From Ancylostoma caninum (taxonomy: Eukaryota; Nematoda; Chromadorea; Rhabditida; Ancylostomatidae): DNA of 64,000 bases. The position numbers and the translations under genes were made by a program. Numbering within the stretch: the stretch's first letter is position 1; each line of letters opens with the position of its first letter. Shown piece after piece: positions 47,353 to 60,598 of the stretch. The stretch covers positions 3,578,501 to 3,642,500 of the forward strand of contig JBAJFG010000562.1 in assembly GCA_037903475.1 (NCBI GenBank). The letters are read 5' to 3'. The notes under the pieces were generated by a model that made no database searches, was not told where the DNA came from, and saw only the letters and a program-made list of their open reading frames with translations.

Positions 47353-50241
47353 ACATCTACGGACTCACAAAGGAGATCTAAAACGAAGTGATTCGTTGCA
47401 CCATTCAGTTCGAGAAAATAGCTTCATAAAAGGCAAATTTTAGTGAGTCGAGGTACCCTCACATCAGATCAAACAACGTCGATGGTATTATTTCTCAGAT
47501 AGAACATTCTAGACACCATAAAAGATAAAGCTTGTTTGTTGCTTGCTATTCATTGGACACTATGTAGTGACGTCTTATACGTTCTTCTTCACCCTAGCCA
47601 TAACGGATGTAGAACGACAACAAAGAACATTCCATCATCATTATAAGTTTAGAATAACATTATCGGAACATACATCAATCTAATAGGATTTATACTTAGT
47701 ATTCCATTTGCATAAGGAAATTACATGTGCGAAAGTACAAATGCAGCTGTTATTCAACGCTCCGTAACTCTCGGAATGGAATAGAGTTGATGCTCCACAA
47801 CAATCGTAGATACTTCCTTGCCCTGATGCCATTGATAGTGAATCGCTTGCTCTTCGTATGAGGTTCTAGAGTCTATGGGAGCAGGGAACAGGACCACAGC
47901 CCATCGGAAGTTAGTCCTGTGAGAACTAAACCTCCTAAGCAACCGCAAAACAGTAGTAGTTAACGACTGTGAATAGGAGAAACTTGGAGCTAAGACGAAA
48001 AGATAGTCCTGGGTGATAGAAGGCAGAATCCATTTCAGTCAAGCTTGAAGCTTCCAACAGGGTAGCCAGGCCCGTTCGAAACAGAAGACTTGCAGCAAAA
48101 GAAGTTCTAGTTGATGCCATTTGTCCACTCTTTGCTGCGGTCCTTCTACATTGATTAGGCTTACTGGTCTTTCAGCAAGTTGTTCTTAATGTGGTGAGAG
48201 AGTTCCTCCATAGTTCCAGGATCTCCACAGAACTTTTCTGAAGGTTTTCCAAGAACTGAAACCCTTTGGCTGAGCAACTGGATTGTCTTCCAACGTTAGT
48301 GCATGCAGAGAATACTAGGAAGGACTACTCCATGGGCCCGTCACGATTGGTCAGAAATGAGGATGGGTATTAGATGTCCATAAGCGTGACAGGGTCTCAA
48401 CGATCATATGTGCTTAGTCTATTAGAGAGAAATAACTACTTGAAAATAATAGGAATGATCAAGATCCAAAAATAAGCTACTTAACTCGAATTCACACACA
48501 TTCAGTGAAATAATTTCGTGGAAATTTCGACTAATTGTCGACTGTAAGAGTCTCTATCAGGTCGGACTACCACGTGGTACACCGAATAATACATGTAATT
48601 GCCCTTATTCTTCTGAAACTTTGCTGATATTTGAAAATCCTGCCCAAGTGGTCTTGTTCCTCATTCAGCCTTCATTCCGCGCATCAATCATTTGGCCATC
48701 CGGAACGAATACATTGCTAAAGATGATAGCGCGGTCGGTACGATGTCGTGTCCGAGCCATGTTTGCTTTCTTGACATGAATAATGAAGTGGTAGACTGCT
48801 AGTCGGGACCATCAACAATGCAAGTATAAAGAGTTTCCCATACCAGAAGAAAAATTTCAAGTTATGGGAAGGAACCTGAACACTGACTGTCCTATTTGAT
48901 GGCAAATTATAGCTCTATACCTATACAATGAAGAAAGAAGCAGCAGAATGACAGCAATTCTTGCGTATTTCTATGCGTGTTCGTGTCTTATTTACTCTTT
49001 GCTTCCATAACAGAATGTATAAAGAATGTATATATAGTAGCACAGATTTCAGTTAAACATGGTCTTTTGCGGCTGACTTTTCCTGGACGACTTCCTTTTT
49101 TCTTCCTGGATTCCCTGGACTAGAGCGTAGGGATCGGCGCATCACTGGTACAGGCATAGCATTATTTCTGGACAAAAACTCCAACATATTGTTTACCCCA
49201 TTTGTGAGCACATCTCAGGAACGAATCTATCGAATTTCATGCTCTCACCAAAGAAATATTCTCAAATAAAAACGGAGGAAACTCCCGTTACACGATACAG
49301 CTCCTATTTACTCATTCACAAGGAAAATATGTATATAGACAGGTTCTCCTGATAGTACGAAAGGCCCGCTCAAGGAAAGCGATTCTCCATACGTAGGTAA
49401 AGGGGTGCTGAAATTCTTGCATGCAAGTATTTGTGGAAACTACATCTACTACAGAAACTTATTTTGTCAATCTGCAAAAATGTAAAACGTCACGTGGTCA
49501 GTAGAAATTTTCAAAAAAATTCACAACACTTCCCTCACTATAATAAGTTCAACATTTAGTCCGAAAGAATATGTATTCCACTAGACTCAAAAAATATTTT
49601 GGAAAAACTCCCAGAATCTAGAGATAGGACGAGAAGGGACACTACATTGTTTATGTGAGCTGTCCGGCAAGTTGAAAATACTGTTGTTTGTCAATAAATG
49701 GGTGCTCACAAGTAGAGAAGAAAATCCTCCAATCACTGATACCATTTAAGGAAGCGAAGACTTGCGTAGAACATAGAATACAAGAAGATTGACTAAGCAA
49801 CCAAACGTAAAAGAGCTTGAATTTCGAGAGGGGATGCAAATCTTTTCCATGAATGCAAATCTTGATTAAATATAATACATACTGCAGTTAAGGAACACAT
49901 TTGCTCCTTATGAATACATAGCACATCCACAAATCGCTTCAAGAAGAGCATCTTAATTGAGATCATGTTTGGCGGTCACCACTGCCAATCGTCGTTTCTA
50001 GAATGAGAGTGATCTATGAGAAACGAGAACGTTACAGTAGTCTCCCATACGAAAATGTCTCTATTTAAGAGCGTTCGGCAGCAGGCCTGATGGAAAGAAT
50101 TTCAGGAAAAATCCAATTTCCCCTACACATTCACGAATTTTCTCCCCATATCGAAGATCAGTTCGTAGCCAGACATCCCTGAATGTTGTTTTATAGGGGA
50201 AAAACTATGACCTGAGAATGATTTTTGATAGATGATGATTT
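47353..50241. other. No gene recognised
   Basis: AT-rich sequence downstream of the unknown gene. No supported exon chain, RNA gene or element. Short frames on both strands lack domains. Confidence 0.45.
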
Positions 50242-51162
50242 CATCTCAGACAATTTCGGGGGCAATCCCGTTCCAACTGCCGGCAAATCCCCGACGAAAC
50301 GTTTGAACGAGGACCAATAGCGGACAAACAGCGGGCGGAAACCACGAATGTTGCGGGCCAAACGCGCTGTCGGGCGAATCGCGGGCTGAACGCAGAGTCA
50401 TTCGGGCTAAAGCACCACCGTCGGGGTTCGACGTGCTATGTGAAGAGTGTCGGGCATCTGCCCTCTTTCTGCGGCCACTGACCGCCGGCAAATTTCTCCA
50501 AAAAGCGGTCTGAACGACTACATATTTCGGCTCAATAAGGGAATGGCCCGGTCGGAATGATTGGTTGGTGGTAGTACGCACGTGATAAAGGATGAAGGCA
50601 ACACCGGTATGGAAGAGAACAGGAGCATGGATGGCCCAGTGGATAAAGCAGCGGACTCTCAGTCGTTCATAAAGAATGGTCAGGTTGGTTCGAATCCTCT
50701 CAGTAATAGAAAAAGGCTAGCACTACGAAACCATGGACATGCCTTGCAAACAGCCATCTTTTCGTATTTCTGATAAGAAGTTGCATATTTGTGTTGCTTT
50801 TTTACTCCGGTGGATCACTTTGGATCCACAATAGCTTCGAACCCGGAGCTCCTCCGTGCGAGACTGTGCCCAAGCAGTGACCAAGCTGCCAGAGGTTGTC
50901 ACGATGCGTCCAGCTGACAGGTAATTGTGGAGAATACCACCTTGTGCGCTGGGTTAGGAGCAGTAGCGCCTGGTAGTCTGCGGGCTCATGGCGGCCTGAA
51001 CGCGGACAGTACTCGGGCGGATAGGAATGGAAGCCCCGTTTTCAGCGGCCCCACAGCGGCCTGAACGCGACTACTTCTCGGGCGAAAACACCCAAACGCT
51101 CGTTTCGACCCTCGCCCCCCGCTCGTTCGGAACGGGATTTGCCCCCGAAATTGTCTGAGATG
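50242..51162. mobile_element. TIR element carrying a tRNA-like sequence
   Basis: The left end 'catctcagacaatttcgggg' and the right end 'ccccgaaattgtctgagatg' are exact inverses, continuing to 'cccgttcc'/'ggaacggg'. Inside, words such as 'ggcctgaacgcgga' and 'cgggcg' recur in both orientations. The element is 921 bp and GC-rich relative to its surroundings. No transposase and no clear target duplication is seen. Confidence 0.75.
50625..50705 (+). other. tRNA-derived sequence with intact A and B boxes
   Basis: TGGCCCAGTGG at 50632-50642 fits the A-box and GGTTCGAATCC at 50687-50697 fits the B-box exactly; spacing is 44 bases. The D-arm and T-arm are plausible, but the sequences where the acceptor strands should be do not pair. 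It is better read as a tRNA pseudogene or a SINE-like promoter than a working tRNA. It lies inside the 50242-51162 element. Confidence 0.55.
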
Positions 51163-51247
51163 GAAGCCCTTCTCCACATATAATTGTTTTCCGCTGTCTT
51201 TGATTCTGGCTACGATCGCTAACTACATGGACGATAAACGTATCCGC

Positions 51248-51352
51248 TAGATAAGTGACCTATTACTGCAGGCGCCAAGCCTGCACCTGTGTACCTTGCG
51301 GATACAACACAACGCCTACTCTCACTTTGCTCATAACGAGAACTATAATCAA
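51248..51352. repeat. About 100 bp dispersed repeat, copy 1
   Basis: The segment with 'actgcaggcg', 'ccttgcggata' and 'tttgctcataa' in this order recurs at 55129-55232 in the same orientation, with scattered differences. It probably marks an uncharacterised repeat family. Confidence 0.7.
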
Positions 51353-51389
51353 TCTTTGTCATGTAACACTGCTCCAGACACATTAACAA

Positions 51390-51997
51390 CTAGCTGCCGT
51401 ACCCGGCTTTGCTCGGGAGTTTTACTACCTTGGCCACATCACACTGCTGAGACCAATACTATCACCGATAAATTCATTAAAACATCAAAATCTTCATAAT
51501 TTCGGTGATCAGCATGTTAACGAAGCTCAAGTGACCCTTCCCCATCGACTTGTGTGCGGAAAGTTAACAAAGCTATTTTGGTGACATTGAATCGATGCAT
51601 TCGTGCAAAATCGTTGTCGTATTTGTATTCGGCGTATTGCGAAACCCCATGTCTTCACAGCTCCATTGAGCAGAAGAGCGAAAAATCAATAAAGTCAATA
51701 AATCGATATTTCGTGCAAAATGGTTGTAATATTCGTGTTCAGCGTATTGAGATACCCCAGTAGACATGTCTTTACCACCCCATGATCAAGAATAGAGAAA
51801 AATCAATAAAATCGATATAATCGATAAACCAATCGATAATCTCAGGTGCAAGGTATCCTATAACCTCCGCCGGCCAGTGGAGAGTCTACCTGCAAAATTT
51901 GGTCCCGATCGGTTCATCCTCCGCGATTTCTATTCGGAACACACAAACACACACACAAACATACACACAAACAAACTTTCACTTTTATATATACAGA
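51390..51997 (-). mobile_element. Non-autonomous Helitron-like element 3
   Basis: On the minus strand it starts TCTGTATATATAAAAGTG at 51997, preceded by A, and ends in a hairpin followed by CTAG at 51393-51390, flanked by T. The first 130 bases share the 'gccggcggaggtt' block with elements 1 and 2, and the interior holds two units of the same repeat of about 120 bases. At 608 bp it is the shortest copy. Confidence 0.85.
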
Positions 51998-52310
51998 TGA
52001 TACTATGTGATAGAAGAACAATAGGCTATCCACCGACAAGGTATGCAAATTTGGTACAACTAAAACGTAGCGGACTTGAGGTCTTCCTATTACAGAGTGT
52101 TTCGCCAGGGAACATAGTTGGAAAGATATTAGAGAAAGAGAAAATGCATGAAATAGCACCTTGTTCGGAGAGACAGGTGAGAAATGCAGATCATAGGCAT
52201 AAATACTCAACTATCGTCGTTCTTGAAACGGACTATACAGATTTTTTAGTAAAAAAAAAAACTACTGAAGCTTGTAACAGGTTCTCCCTCCATTAATTCA
52301 TAAATATATT

Positions 52311-55300
52311 TTATTCAGTCTTACACTTCACAACGAATATACGAAGCCGTCGAAGAATAAACTTGCCCACTTTAAACATCAAATATAAAACTAAGAGAAA
52401 CTGTGTTAGCAGGAAAGCTATAATGTCTAAACATAGATACTGTATGAGTGACATATCCCTAGAAACCATCACAAGATGGTCCATTTGACCTTGTTCCGCG
52501 ACCAGCTTCACCCAGTGAGAAACCTCCGCTCGAGCAGCAGCCGGCCGACCACGAAGATACTTCGATATCGTAGCTGCTTTTTGTGCATAGGTGCTGAAAC
52601 TGTATTCTAAAAAATACTACTACCTATTTCGCAATTATTCGAAAGCATTTTACTATGAAGGTAAAAATAACAGCCGGATTTAAATAATTATTTCACTACT
52701 TATATTATACCAGCTGGATAAATATTTAAAGGCAGCAGGAGCTGAAATTCTCGACTCTGAGCTGAGCTGCGGATGGTGAAGTACAGATTCAGCACATCAT
52801 AAATGTGAAACGAACAGAGACAATGATAGCTTACCTGCAGAGAAAATGGAACATTTGTCGCGAACACGCCTGGCCGTGTTCGTACGCGGACGAGTTTTCC
52901 CCGGCGCGAAAGTCATAGCGGCGCATGGTTTTGGCCGAGTCCCGCCATGAAACACTGTGAATTGAATGCATTTCGTTTTCCCTTTGCGCCAAACCACGCA
53001 CCGCAATGGCTTTTGCACCGGGGAAAACTCGTCCGCGCGCGAACACGACCAGGCGTGTTCGCGACAAATGTTCCATTTTCTCTGCAGGTAAGCCATCATT
53101 GTCTGTGTTCGTTTCACATTTATGATGTGCTGAGTCTGTACTTCATCACCCACAGCTCAGCTCGGAGTCGAGGATTTCAGCTCCTGCTGCCTTTAAGCAA
53201 TCACGTTCTGGATATAAGCAATCCACAAACAGCAAATAACAGCGGCAAGCTGTTAACAAGTTCAAAAAAAATTAAAATCAACAAGTGTCACTTTGTAACG
53301 ACACTTCCTCAATTTCTTTAGTGTCCTTTAACTAAAGATTCGTCCTACGTTAACCAAAGAAGTAATGCTAGTGGATGTGCACTTATCGTGAGAACATTTT
53401 TGGAGTACTACTTCTGCACGGAAGCTAAAATCAAAAATGAACAGAAAACAGTCGGCTGGAAAATTTAGTACTAATGTCTAAGATCTACCTCGAAGGGGTG
53501 TCTACAGCTACAAGGTAAACATGCAGCGATGCAAACAAAATTTAATCTATGTTTGTAGAATGCTATCAAATTTTCCCAAGAACAGTTTGACACCTCGAAG
53601 CTGCATGAAAAAAAAACTGACTGCTATGTTTTCGGATTGCTCCATCTTCAAAACGGATTTTTGTCTCCAAAAATTACGTACCCGTTGGCAGGAAGTGTCT
53701 CACGGATCGCCGCAACAAGAGTATCCTTATTCAAGTCGTGTTTGTCAATAAAAACAGCTAGTCCTCGTCTGTTCATATTTTTCGCATTAACAATTTGATC
53801 CACAAATAGAGGGATTGCCACCATTGGTTTCCCATAAAATAGTGCTTCAAGCACAGAGTTCATGCCAGCATGCGTAATAAAAAGGGATAACCGTTTATCG
53901 GCTGAAAAAAAAAGATTAATAAAGACGTCAAAAGCACAATCTCATCTACGGCTACTACAGGCTATGAGATGGAAAAAGACTGAACTCAAAAAAAAAACTA
54001 ACCGAGCAAGTCTACTTGAGGCACCCATTTCATGGGATGAATATTCGGATGATTTTCAAAGAGGATGTGGTCATTCTCTTCCTCATATTTCCATATAAAT
54101 GTGGTGTCAGGAAAAGATGCAAAGGCCTCGACTATGCCTAAATGTGGTTAGTTGCATAGAAAGCATCGAAAATGAAATAGAGCCAAACAGGGTGCATGAA
54201 GATATCTTCAACGGTATGATTCAACTATATGAATCATCAAACCGTCCAGAAGTATATGAATGTTTGGCTCAAAAATATATTTTAAATACAATGCAAGGGG
54301 CGACACTTAGTTACCCGAGATGTTAGGTGTAGCCGGAGCGAGGCCTGCTGCATAGACCAATCATAGCAAATATCCTTCCACTCAGAACTATCCTTGAGCT
54401 CCCAGAATACTATCTTTTTTTCATTAGATGAGCAGTGGTGAAATCAAGGATTCAGGAAGGAAAATGAAGTCTTAAAAGATTTATCCTCGATAGTAGTCAA
54501 AAGTAGGGAGAGATTCTTCAAAACATCGGGACTTTGAGCTGCTTTTAGTTGCTCCAGCCAGGTTTTCTTTTTAATTAAAATTGTTTAGTAATTTCTTTCA
54601 TTAGGTAGTTGCACATTTTCGTCAATTACTGGGACTTTCGCAAATGAGCCCAGAATCCTTGAAAATAGGAAGATTTTGTAATTTGTGAAAAGATGAACTG
54701 GTGAAAAAGAGTGGCCAAGAACAATTTTATCATCCCATCGTGAGCATCACTACCGAAATTAGAGCACTGCGTTGATGTCTTGGTGCCGATAGCAACTGCA
54801 GAGGGCGCTCGCTTCCCTTCGTGCCAGATGCCATGGGTAACCAAGAACCCGCACCCTAAATACAGGACTGCCGTAATAAGGGTTGCCGCAAATGTCCAGA
54901 ACTAGCATTCAACTGAACAAGATACCAACCAACTTTGAAAAAAAGACTCGCATATACCTAAAACTGACCAATGCCAATGAAGCCCACTGTAGTTTCACTG
55001 GAAGCAGTCTCCAAATAACTCGAGATCCAATATATATGAAGGCCTAACTAATCCCACACTATATCGCACTCCCTTTAAATTTGACAGCGACTGGTCACTA
55101 CGCGAGTGATCCATGTGTCCGACGGATATGTGACCTAACACTGCAGGCGACATGCCTACACCTGGCGCGTGTATCTTGCGGATATAACACCGTGACTACT
55201 CCTACTTTGCTCATAATAGCAATATCAACAAATGTTATCGGGTCATGACATCAGCAGGGAGGCAGAGCACAATTTTTCGACAAAAAAGTGCATAATGGAA

Positions 55301-57751
55301 CTAACAGAAATTTGCTAGCTCCTTTCTTGCATCCTCACATGCATCTAAGACTGAAAACAAGAAATGACGCCAGAAGCCACGATGAATTATATAGGTACAC
55401 AAGTAATTTGAACAACGCAGATTATGCAGCAACTACACAGTTATTCTCTTCTCATAAAATAACTACTTACCAAGGAAGGAGTGGATGGCACGAGAGAAAG
55501 TGGAGCATTATATGTAAAGCGCATCATGATGTAAAATCTAACTTACCCTGCTTTAGCCGCATTGGCATGTCTTTTGATTGAGCCAGAGATCCCAGTGAAA
55601 ACAGAACACTTTCGGGACGTTCATTTAAAATCGCATCTAGCTTCTGAAAATAATGAATTGTCTTATAACCTTGATTTATGGTGAGTAGATCAGATCAATA
55701 GATCTAATTTCAAAAGAGAAAATACCTCATCTAGTCGTCTAGGCTCATGTATGGTTGCTCCACCAATGTAACGTAAAATATTTGCTGTAGGTCGAGGCGT
55801 TTCAGTCAACTCATTAACATTCATCAGCACAACTCCAGTTTTCTCCTAGAAATTAGAAGTACACGAACTGCAGTTGTCAGTGTGATCCAAGAGAAAAACG
55901 CTGCTCGTGGCACATGCACTTGAAGAACGCGAATTGCATCCACATTGGGGTACACCGCTCTGGCATAGACTGTGATCATCACAACATGGCTATTTTTTCA
56001 GTCTTCCACTTGAGAAAGGGCATAGATGCAGATGTAATCACATTCGTTTCTGATAGAAAAATTATAGAAACCTTTAGTAAGGTGCGTAATTCAGGAAAAC
56101 CCGGGCGAATGTCGTTAGCCAGCCGCCAGATTTGTTTCTCCCAAGAAATGAAGAAATTGTGCATCTCTATTTCGAATTTGAAGTTATCCATTCGTTCCCA
56201 AAAAGTCATGTCATCACTGTACGTCGTATACATTCCTAAACAACACAAAACCTGAGTACTTGCTTCAACATGCATTACGCTTCCTATTAACTCATTAGCC
56301 TTTGTTTTCGAACTAAAAACACACAGAAAAACGAAAACAAACAAGTTAGTCAGAACTGCTGATGAGAAGACTGGTAAATGCTTGGAACCAGTCGTAAAGG
56401 ACCCAGTGACCGGTCAAAAATTAGAGGTGTTAGTTCCCAGGAAGCTAAAGGAAGCCAAACACTCCTACCTGGTACAAAACTTGGATTTGCTGGGAAGCCA
56501 GCTATCAGTTGGACATATGGTGTAACGCCTAGAGCTGACAGAACCACAGTGTTCTTAATGCCAATCATCTGAACAAAAATCCTATAAAAATATCGTAGCA
56601 TTTTTTTCTTGAAAACGAGTGAGCTCATTTAAATCGCAAGTAGCAGCACACATGTATCGAATTTCACTGCGAGAGCAACGCTAATGCTTCAAAGAGTTCA
56701 AAACACCGCAACCGTTTTTGTGGATCGAATTGCCTGCAAAACGCCTCAAGAGCAGTAGAGTTCCGATAGATAAGTCGAAGACGGAACGGTAGTGAGTTTT
56801 CACCAAGAACACCTACTGCAAGCCTTCTTCGTAACATAGCATTACTCAATGCTGCGCATTTTCAACACTATTCCGAAACGACAGTAACCAGCTGCGAACA
56901 CACGATGCAGAAAATCGACATTGTCACCTCGAAGATAGCTACGGCGGCGAGTTCGTAGACCTCGTGCAGTGCAACATCAAATCTGTGCTCACGAAGAGAA
57001 TTGAGAAAGGCAGTATCTTCCAAGATTCCTTGAAATTGGAAATATGGCATAGATAGGCAACAAATGAGGCTCAAGGGCACTTTTTCATTGAGGAGGATAG
57101 GAACTTCAACATGGGTACGATTAAGGGAAAAAAAGGAATAGTGCAATTTCGTTTACAGCTTAACTGAAATCAGATCAATAAGCAACGTCGCTACCTTCGC
57201 AAATTTTCTTATTAATTGTCATGAACATCTTCATGTCGTCCATGCTAATGCAACGACCTTCCATCCTCGGAGCCTCCCAAAGGGCAGACCCCTTAATACT
57301 GAAATTTGCGGTATGAATTACAGGTGAAAATAATAATCAGCACTATAGGCACTGAAAATTCTTCTTACTCCAACTCCAACCAATCTTCTATATTGTGATA
57401 CTTCGACTTGTACGGTATTTGTGTGGCCGGCAAACTGTGTCCTACCATGTTCACATGAGGATCCATTAGCGGGGAGACAATAGTCTGAAGTAAAACGTGT
57501 AGGAGAGACTACTACAGTGAAAAGTGAACAAAATAGAACAAGAATGATGCTTTTCAAGGTGGCACATAAACATAATTTTACTGAAATGAAACAGAACTTA
57601 CCACGTTGTGTCCATCTTTGACCAAAATATCTGCTATGTTACCCATAAAACGTACATGACTGTGACCAAAGGTTGGATTCCATATAAGAACATTAGCAGC
57701 ATGTGAAATATCTAGGCTTGTATATAAAATTGCTAGCATGTAGTACATCAT
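52311..57751 (-). CDS. UDP-glycosyltransferase (UGT family), complete
   Basis: Eleven exons, read from high to low: 57751-57602, 57484-57369, 57298-57195, 57028-56928, 56568-56469, 56235-56072, 55845-55726, 55643-55547, 54137-54003, 53901-53682, 52599-52311. Every junction is GT/AG and in phase; the total is 1596 nt, 531 residues, normal for the family. Residues 1-18 form a signal peptide, followed by NVLIWNPTFGHSH with the likely catalytic His32; the partner Asp is D141 in HRFDVALHEVY. The C-terminal domain has FIWKYE, WVPQ (355-358) and FITHAGMNSVLEALFYGKP ending in DQ at 397-398, the donor-sugar signature. A membrane helix at about 488-511 precedes a basic tail ending KCKTE, a KxKxx ER-retrieval motif. 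Such enzymes conjugate sugars from UDP-sugar to small lipophilic compounds in the ER lumen. AATAAA overlaps the stop codon (52315-52310). An acceptor-like TTGCAG directly precedes the ATG, perhaps a spliced-leader site. Substrate unknown. Confidence 0.93.
52726..53196. mobile_element. TTAA-flanked fold-back element in the last UGT intron
   Basis: TTAA occurs at 52726-52729 and 53193-53196, next to AGGCAG and CTGCCT. The arms, about 200 bases each, pair almost throughout ('aggcagcaggagctgaaa', 'cagcacatcataaatgtg', 'gagaaaatggaacatttgtc'). It lies between UGT exons 10 and 11 and leaves their splice sites intact. Its termini match those of the AGGCAG family but its interior differs. Confidence 0.85.
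55129..55232. repeat. About 100 bp dispersed repeat, copy 2
   Basis: Matches 51248-51352 in order and orientation ('actgcaggcg', 'tcttgcggata', 'tttgctcataa'). It lies in the UGT intron between exons 8 and 9. Confidence 0.7.
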
Positions 57752-60598
57752 CTGCAATGTTTGATTCTTTCAGACGTGATCCGCGAAAAAGAAGAATGAG
57801 GAAAAATTGGAGATCTTGTTCCGTTTTGACAGATGGGTATTTGTTACGCATGGTTGTGATACAAACATGTGTGATACCAGTATTTCTTATCAGTGACAGA
57901 CACCAAACTCAAAAATGTCCGTGAAGAGAGATTCTTCTGCCTTTACCTGGAGACGACAAATCAAGGGTCACACCCACCATGGACAACAACGAGTTCTCAA
58001 CCATTAGCGCATGTTAGAACACTTGCGATTGGTTCCTTGTCATGTGTTGTACAATTAATGTAGAACCTTAAAGAAAATGCAGTACTCCCAAAAAACCACC
58101 AGTGCCTGCAAGCGAAAATCTAGGAAGTGTCCGTAAATGAAATCAAGAATGGGGACACTACAAATTTAGAAGAGTAGGCTCCGATTTCTCCCCAGCTTCC
58201 TTAAATTTGATTGATAAATTGTTGTTAACCGGCTGTTACCATTAGGGTGAGTGGTGGGTAGAGCATAATTGTGGGTAGACACTGCCTTGCTCGTGACAGA
58301 TTGAAACATCTCCATTTGAAAGAAAAAGTGCACCAGTAGATGGCACAGGACAAGGTTCTCTCGTCCATTACAACTGCCAGTAGAAAGGAGAAAAGTACAC
58401 AAAGTACAAAATCAAATGGCACAATGACCCTGCCGTAGCTATGGTTAGCAGTTTTCTTGGCAAAAAATTGCCATCTGAAGCAGATTCAGCGTCTCTTACC
58501 CAAATAATCCATGTGAAGGCTTGCTTACATGATTGAAGGCGTATTTCCCAGCACATGGACAAGTGGGTAGTGGCCACAAAGCACAGAAACACTGCATTTT
58601 CCATAAAATATTGAAAGAACCTATGCATGAAGCCTCCTCTCTAGATATTGTACAAGTAAGTAAAATGGTCAAAGTCTCGGGCAATAAGAAATCTTATCAA
58701 ACATCTTTTGCGGATGTGACTTTCTCTACGCATCTGCCAATGGCATTCTGCTCCAACGGAGAATGATGGCATCAAAGACAGATCAGCCTTTACGGAGACC
58801 TACTGCTTCGTAAACGATAAGATAAGTAACACAGTATAAAGCCATCATTGCACAGAAACTTGGTTCACTACTATCTTATGCTATACATAGCATACCTGAA
58901 GCTGCTTACCACTGCCATATTCTGCTCTGTCTTCTTCGTCATTTTACGGGTGGATAATCGAGTGTCTTCTTCTGGCGCATGGCAGCTGGATAACCTTGCA
59001 ACCAAGGTTGCAAGCTGACTCCAACAAGGTTAGCGAATTCCAATCAAGAATATTCATGTTTATTTCATGAGTGGAACTCCACTTGACCAAGAGCAACGAT
59101 CTATCAGTGGCGATCATTGCGAGTTGGTTGAGTTGAGACCTACAAACATGTAGATGATTTGTGTTTTTCTGTCAACTTCAGTAATCCTTTCCGTATTCAA
59201 TCTCTTCCATGCTTAAACTAATCGATGATTCGGAAAATTTTCTCCAATTTCAGCAGTCTCTCATAGATGGGTGCATATAAAGCACAAATCTACTAAAATT
59301 TTACTATTCATACCAAATATGAATAAACACGCAAATAATCGTTGCAGTTGTTTATAGATATCAAAAGTGGTAATACGTTGGATTTCGCCAACGGTAATGA
59401 ACATCCATGATTTCTCAAAGGAAATCTGTGAATGTTGAAGAGCCCGAGAAACATAGAGAAAAAATAAGCTTAGCCGAACGACGATTCAGGAGCATCAAAC
59501 GCTACCTTTAGAAAACACAATCAATGGTGAAAGTAAAGCTTTAGCAAACACGAAAGAAAGTGGAACTTGTAAATAAACTAACCCTTGTTCCCGTCTTAAA
59601 TATCTTGCATTGTCCATTTTTACCCAAATTCCCTAGTCTTCGAGACGCAAGGATAAGAATCGACCGTCACGCAATGGTTGTACTGCCTGAAGGAAATAAA
59701 CAATCGTTTTTTTTTCACACACATGTAACAGCGAGCAATAAAATCTCAAATGTTGAAAATGTTGCAAAGCAAATTTCAAAAAAAAAAACAACGAGTAAAC
59801 GACCAAGGAACGTGACGATGATGACGTAAACTGCATGATATGGCACGCACATAATGGTTCTGACAAGAAAAGGTCGAATTTTCTCGCCAACAGGAAATGA
59901 TCTTCAAAACAGAGTTCATGGGACCAAACAGCACTGTCCAGCACTCTTGTTAAACAGTAAAAAAACCATCTCTGTGGCTCTTAACCTTCGGCTGTCATTT
60001 AAGATTGACTCGAAGTGATGCGAGCGTGCGCGAAACGCATAAGTTCGAGCGGCGTGGAGATCAAACTTTTACAATGGATTGTAATCACTGTTTAGAAATG
60101 ATTTTGATATGCACTTTCTTAAACTTCCGAGATATTTGGCATCATTACCTTGCACACTTGAATATTTTTGAAGTTGCACCTCATAAGAATGACATAGGCA
60201 AAAAAAAGTCGTATTCATGATCTAAGAATGACAAACAAGAATGAGAATGACCGGGTAGATCGCTCGATATTGACCTTTCAGGATCTGAAGAAGGCGATTT
60301 CGCCGAAACGCGTCAGCCTACATGATAAAGACCTCTAACAACCTCGTGTTGGCTCAGCAAAGTTAAGTCAAATACGTAGTTTACAAGATGCCGAGGTTTA
60401 GCGAAAGTCGAACGTGGCAAGAATGAGAATGTTTATACACTTGTTGACAGGAACTTTGACCTTATAGTGCTGTTGAGCAATCCGCCAAACTTCTTGTGAT
60501 GGAGTACGACTTCACCATAAAAGCAGCAGAACAGGAATGGTGTGAAGGCTTCTGAATAATTGAGACATCGTTAAAGTGACAAATACACTCCGCATTCC
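57752..60598. other. Upstream of UGT; no gene recognised, hammerhead-like word at 60285
   Basis: No exon chain is seen on either strand upstream of the UGT start, so the promoter region is not delimited and any 5' untranslated exon is unplaced. At 60285-60309 the plus strand reads CTGAAGA, then GGCG-attt-CGCC, then GAAAC, close to a hammerhead ribozyme core but with one extra A before the stem. Confidence 0.4.
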
